Shown: piece by piece, positions 61,085 to 64,000 of the stretch
How positions within the stretch are numbered: position 1 is the first letter of the stretch
Layout of the letters: every line of letters starts with the position of its first letter
NCBI GenBank assembly: GCA_963663775.1
Contig: OY760624.1
Span: 186,001-250,000 of the forward strand
Length of the DNA stretch: 64,000 bases
Reading direction: 5' to 3'
Origin: G963663775 sp963663775
GTDB lineage: Bacteria; Bacillota; Clostridia; Oscillospirales; Butyricicoccaceae
The notes under the pieces: generated by a model
What the model saw: the letters and a program-made list of their open reading frames with translations, nothing else
Database searches by the model: none
What the model was told of the DNA's origin: nothing
Position numbers and translations under genes: made by a program

Positions 61085-61774
61085 ATGACAACCGAACAGC
61101 TGGCACTGCAAGCTAAAATCGGCAATCGCAGCGCAAAAGAAACCCTTTATTTTCAAGTGAAGCCATTGATGCGAAAGCTTGCCGCACGCTATGTGCCTTT
61201 GTGCAGGCAGCAGCACATCTCCGAGGATGACCTACAGCAGGAGCTGTATTTTGCTCTGGAAAAAGCCCTGCAAACCTTTTCCGCAGACAGTGAATATCGT
61301 TTCGTGACCTATCTCAACTACCCCGTACAGACCGTTTGCCGTTCCATGCTGCACATTCAGCACGACAAATTGCCGGAAATACCGCTTTCTCTGGAAGAAC
61401 CCCACGGGGAAGAGGGCAACACCATCGGCACTAGCTTAGAAGACCCCTATTCTGATGTCTTTGAGGATTTTGCATGCACGGAGCTACAGAAAATCATGCA
61501 AACAGCGGTCAAAAATTTACCATCTCCCCAAAAAGAGATTATTAAGCGGTATTATTTTTCCAACATGTCCATCGCCCATATTGCGCAGGAGTTGTACCTA
61601 GATTTGGCGCAAGTGCGGCGGCAAAAGCGTCTTGCCATTCAAAATTTACATAAGAACCACGCTGTGCGTGCCCTTCACCAAGCCTATTTCCCACAGAGAA
61701 CCTTTTTGACAACTTTTCCAACTCCCTCGCCAAATGTTCATACACTGCTCACGCTTCTGCGAAATGGTGCATAA
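61085..61774 (+). CDS. RNA polymerase sigma-70-family factor
   Basis: 229 residues. Region 2 around MRKLAARYVPLCRQQHISED and DLQQELYFALEKALQTFSAD, then FVTYLNYPVQTV. Region 4 in LPSPQKEIIKRYYFSNMSIA and IAQELYLDLAQVRRQKRLAI. An acidic linker (EEPHGEEGN...) replaces a full region 3. Size and architecture fit alternative or phage-type sigma factors of Clostridia; the target promoters are unknown. ATG 61085 follows AAGGAGGAG. Confidence 0.78.
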   Translation: MTTEQLALQAKIGNRSAKETLYFQVKPLMRKLAARYVPLCRQQHISEDDLQQELYFALEKALQTFSADSEYRFVTYLNYPVQTVCRSMLHIQHDKLPEIPLSLEEPHGEEGNTIGTSLEDPYSDVFEDFACTELQKIMQTAVKNLPSPQKEIIKRYYFSNMSIAHIAQELYLDLAQVRRQKRLAIQNLHKNHAVRALHQAYFPQRTFLTTFPTPSPNVHTLLTLLRNGA

Positions 61775-61822
61775 AAAAATCCTCTTCCTGCCGACATAGC
61801 CGCACGAAGAGGATTTTCTTTT
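61773..61822. terminator. Terminator between the sigma and antiporter genes
   Basis: AAAAATCCTCTTC-(loop)-GAAGAGGATTTTCTTTT; the genes converge. Confidence 0.8.
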
Positions 61823-63014
61823 ATCGCATTTCGGGTGGGGCTTTTTGCAGCAGTTTTCGATAAGTATGGTCAATTCCAAACGCACCCAACGGCGCAGAAA
61901 GCAGGATGGAAAGCACCGCTACCGTCAAAACCAACTGCCCGCAAGCAAGCCCCATAGACAGCGGAATGCCGCCAATTGCCGCCTGCACGGTCGCTTTTGG
62001 TAAATAGGCAATCATGCAGAACAGGCGCTCCCGCAGCAGCAGCGGGGTTTTCCACATGCACACAAACACACCGCACATCCGAAATAGCAGTGCTCCAAAA
62101 ATCAGCAGCACTGCACCAATGCCCGCTGACACCGCATATTTCAAATCTACCGTTGCGCCGACCAAAACAAACAACAGCACCTCTGCCGCAACCCAAAGCT
62201 TATTGAATTTCACCGAAAGACGCTTTGCCACAAGGGCACGCCGTTTGAGCAGCACAACACCCACACACATAATGGCAAGCATGCTGGAAAACGGAACAAC
62301 GCCGCTGATAGTATTTTCCAAAACCACAAGTAAGCAGGAAATGCTGAGCATCAACAGCACCTTGACCGAATCCCGCATATGAAATGCACGGAAAAACCAG
62401 GTCAGTGCCATTCCCACAACCACACCAATCAACAGCCCCAATACAATGGAAATCGGCACTTGCGCCAATGCAATCGGCGAAACACTGCCGCCTTGTGCAA
62501 GCCCTGCGCACGCCGTGAACAGCACGATGACATACACATCGTCCACAGAACCCGCCGCCATAATCATCTGCGGAATGCTTTTTTCCGTGCCATATCCATG
62601 CTCCATCAAGTGCAACATTTTAGGCACGACCACAGCCGGTGACACCGCAGCAAGCACGGTGCCGATGACCGCTGCATCCAACAACGAAATGCCCAGCAGC
62701 TTTGGTGCCAGCAGCAGCACCCCTGCCAATTCAAAGGTGGCAGGAATGAAGCACATCAAAATCGCCGGTCGCCCCACCTTTTTTAAATCTTTCAGATTGA
62801 GTGCCAAACCTGCACGGGTCAAAATGATAATCAACGCCAGCTTTCTCAGGTCTGCAGAAATATCCAAAATCTGCGGTGCTAATAAATTGAGGGCATACGG
62901 TCCGAGCAAAATGCCGCAAAAAATCATTCCCAGTAATCCCGGCAGCTGCAGCTTGCGAAATACAAAGCTCAGCAGCATCCCACACAAGAAAATCAGCGCA
63001 ATACTCAATAACAT
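61821..63014 (-). CDS. Cation/proton antiporter (CPA family), fluoride-riboswitch controlled
   Basis: 397 residues, about twelve helices. LPGLLGMIFCGILLGPYAL begins the Na/H-exchanger fold; LIIILTRAGLALNLKDLKKV, FIPATFELAGVLLLAPKL, AAVSPAVVVPKMLHLMEHGY and AAGSVDDVYVIVLFTACAGL carry the conserved acidic ion site. Some members of this family lie behind fluoride riboswitches and are thought to help in fluoride or pH stress; transport of fluoride itself is not shown by the sequence. ATG 63014 with AAAGGAAAA upstream; the longer frame has no ribosome binding site. Confidence 0.88.
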   Translation of the reverse strand: MLLSIALIFLCGMLLSFVFRKLQLPGLLGMIFCGILLGPYALNLLAPQILDISADLRKLALIIILTRAGLALNLKDLKKVGRPAILMCFIPATFELAGVLLLAPKLLGISLLDAAVIGTVLAAVSPAVVVPKMLHLMEHGYGTEKSIPQMIMAAGSVDDVYVIVLFTACAGLAQGGSVSPIALAQVPISIVLGLLIGVVVGMALTWFFRAFHMRDSVKVLLMLSISCLLVVLENTISGVVPFSSMLAIMCVGVVLLKRRALVAKRLSVKFNKLWVAAEVLLFVLVGATVDLKYAVSAGIGAVLLIFGALLFRMCGVFVCMWKTPLLLRERLFCMIAYLPKATVQAAIGGIPLSMGLACGQLVLTVAVLSILLSAPLGAFGIDHTYRKLLQKAPPEMR

Positions 63015-63041
63015 ATCAACATTTTCCTTTCGCACAGGCAT

Positions 63042-63136
63042 AAAAAAAGCTGATACACCTGTGACTATAAAATCACAGAAGTCATCAGCTGCATCAGCGG
63101 TTTAGGCAGTTGCCAAGGGAGCACTTCATTCCCTAA
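63042..63136 (-). ncRNA. Fluoride riboswitch (crcB motif) with terminator platform
   Basis: On the minus strand: GGGAATGAAGTGCTCCC, TTGGCAACTGCC, TAAACCGC, TGATGCAGCTGATGACTTCT. The pseudoknot pairs ATGAAGT with ACTTCT, and the order of blocks matches the crcB/fluoride aptamer (about 63136-63076). The 3' strand GCTGATGAC...CTGTGA re-pairs with TCACAG...ATCAGC followed by T7 (63090-63042), so fluoride binding should prevent termination (ON switch). Controls the antiporter gene that follows. Confidence 0.85.
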
Positions 63137-63140
63137 TCGT

Positions 63141-63169
63141 AGTATACTATAGCGTATCTCTCCTGTCAA
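63141..63169 (-). promoter_or_regulatory. Promoter of the riboswitch-antiporter transcript
   Basis: On the minus strand TTGACA (63169-63164), 17 bases, TATACT (63146-63141); the start lies 5 or so bases before the aptamer. Confidence 0.85.
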
Positions 63170-63269
63170 GCAAGAGTTTCCTGCATAGCATGGATGTATA
63201 TTGGACGAATGTTTGCACATAGTAAAGGCATACTCTTCGTATAATTGATAGCGATAGGAGAACTAAATA

Positions 63270-63614
63270 ATGGGAATTGTAACGAACACCACCGACAAAT
63301 ATCAGAAATGTATCGATGCCTGTAATCGGTGCGCACAGGCCTGCAGCGAATGTATGACGCTGTGTTTGCACGAATCTGATGTGCAGGCAAGAATCAACTG
63401 CATCGCAACGCTCAGCGACTGCGCAAAAATCTGTAACGTTTCTGCATGCTTCATGGCATCAGACAGCCAATTTGCCCATGCTGTGTGTCAGGTTTGTGCG
63501 ACACTCTGTGCGCAATGTGCAGCAGAATGCGGCAAGTTTACCGAGGGTCACTGTGTAAAGTGTGCCGAAGAATGTCAAAAATGTGCAGCAGAATGCAAGA
63601 GCATGCTTCCGTAA
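63270..63614 (+). CDS. Cys-rich four-helix copper-storage-type protein (Csp/DUF326)
   Basis: 114 residues with about 19 Cys in CxxxC/CxxC spacing along all four helices: KCIDACNRCAQACSECMTLC, later VCQVCATLCAQCAAECGKF and HCVKCAEECQKCAAECKSML. No signal peptide, so it is the cytosolic Csp3-like type, where the Cys line the core of a four-helix bundle and bind many Cu(I). GATAGGAGAA precedes the ATG; TATAAT lies at about 63240. No CopA, CsoR or CueR gene is adjacent. Confidence 0.92.
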   Translation: MGIVTNTTDKYQKCIDACNRCAQACSECMTLCLHESDVQARINCIATLSDCAKICNVSACFMASDSQFAHAVCQVCATLCAQCAAECGKFTEGHCVKCAEECQKCAAECKSMLP

Positions 63615-63629
63615 AGCTGTCGTCGATTG

Positions 63630-63662
63630 GGGTGCGCCCTCTTGATAGGGCGCACCTTTTCT
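63630..63662 (+). terminator. Terminator after the Csp gene
   Basis: GGTGCGCCCT-CTTGAT-AGGGCGCACC followed by TTTT. Confidence 0.85.
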
Positions 63663-63731
63663 ATAACATCGTCCGAACAGATATGTGTTTACATGCTCCG
63701 CGCCCCAGTCCTGTTTGATAGTTACCGATTC

Positions 63732-64000
63732 TTACCCTTTCCGCCCCGTACCAAAGGAGCAGAAAAAATGCCGCCGCTCTTTCACATGTGGTTTGGGACA
63801 ATTTTCCCACCGCACCAAAATGGTATCATCCCCGATTTTTTCAATGCAGTCCCATGGAATCACATACTCCTCACTGCGCCCAAACAAACCAAAAAACCAT
63901 CCGCAAGCTGGAATCACCAGCGCAATAATCCGACCGCAAACCAAATCCATCACCAAATCGCCCACATATCCCAGCCGTGCCCCGTCACAGATATTGATGA
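63732..64000 (-). CDS. YlmC/YmxH-family PRC-barrel sporulation protein (5' end outside window)
   Basis: 89 residues inside the window; the start codon lies beyond 64000. INICDGARLGYVGDLVMDLV, then AGCGWFFGLFGRSEEY-like loop (ACGWFFGLFGRSEEYVIPWD) and CIEKIGDDTILVRWE are typical of YlmC/YmxH proteins of sporulating Firmicutes. A GTG at 63965 is in frame but cuts the family motif, so it is not the start. Function in sporulation is known only by association. Confidence 0.88.
   Translation of the reverse strand, partial: INICDGARLGYVGDLVMDLVCGRIIALVIPACGWFFGLFGRSEEYVIPWDCIEKIGDDTILVRWENCPKPHVKERRHFFCSFGTGRKG

Overview
The window looks like a stretch of chromosome from a spore-forming Clostridia-type Firmicute, probably Oscillospirales/Ruminococcaceae-like; the genus cannot be fixed from sequence alone. 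The reasons are an IspH-ribosomal protein S1 fusion, the SRP RNA-dnaX-ybaB-recR order, the scpA-scpB-DUF2953-ytfJ-dacF order, a YlmC/YmxH-type sporulation protein, a corrinoid methionine synthase with a separate reactivation protein, and intermediate GC with typical sigma-A promoters. No prophage, insertion sequence or CRISPR array is visible. Most of the window is core chromosome with a few accessory modules.

Left part (1-13.9 kb): a truncated solute-binding lipoprotein, pgeF, rny, a minus-strand operon murB-rapZ-whiA-dnaE-pfkA (without the yvcK gene usual between rapZ and whiA), then SRP RNA-dnaX-ybaB-recR and a tRNA-Leu. Next (14-19.5 kb) come a GH13 glucosidase and a compact operon of two SHOCT membrane proteins, a response regulator, a histidine kinase with a Met/His-rich sensor loop, and a 42-residue Cys-Cys miniprotein. 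This operon is preceded by a tandem direct repeat and looks like a metal-sensing module. A decayed flavin-reductase remnant lies beside it. A lone fumarase beta-type subunit, a DivIVA-like coiled-coil protein, ilvA and an Rrf2 regulator follow.

The most unusual locus is 22.9-30.8 kb. A response regulator, a histidine kinase and a secreted subtilisin are transcribed away from a VTC-domain protein, a DUF4956 membrane protein and a large beta-helix lipoprotein. Between the two arms lies a duplicated cassette of paired 11-bp-spaced TTTCAG repeats, each pair facing outward; three of the four outward positions have a -10 box exactly 10 bp from the last repeat. The layout predicts one regulator controlling both arms.

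The middle (30.8-52.8 kb) holds ttcA-like, a ThyX-fold-like protein without the RHR motif, tcdA, an MFS transporter, rpiR-type regulator-HI0933 oxidoreductase-cmk-plsC-ispH/S1, the scp/sporulation/cell-wall operon, a DUF3343-cysteine desulfurase-like pair, and ygiQ-metF-metH activation-metH for one-carbon and methionine metabolism. The right part (53-64 kb) has glpK, amtB-PII with a hairpin attenuator in the leader and an altered PII T-loop, an ECF S-component, an active-looking diguanylate cyclase, a divergent Crp/Fnr regulator and ferredoxin, a divergent XRE regulator and sigma factor, a cation/proton antiporter behind a fluoride riboswitch, a Cys-rich copper-storage-type protein and a truncated YlmC-like protein.
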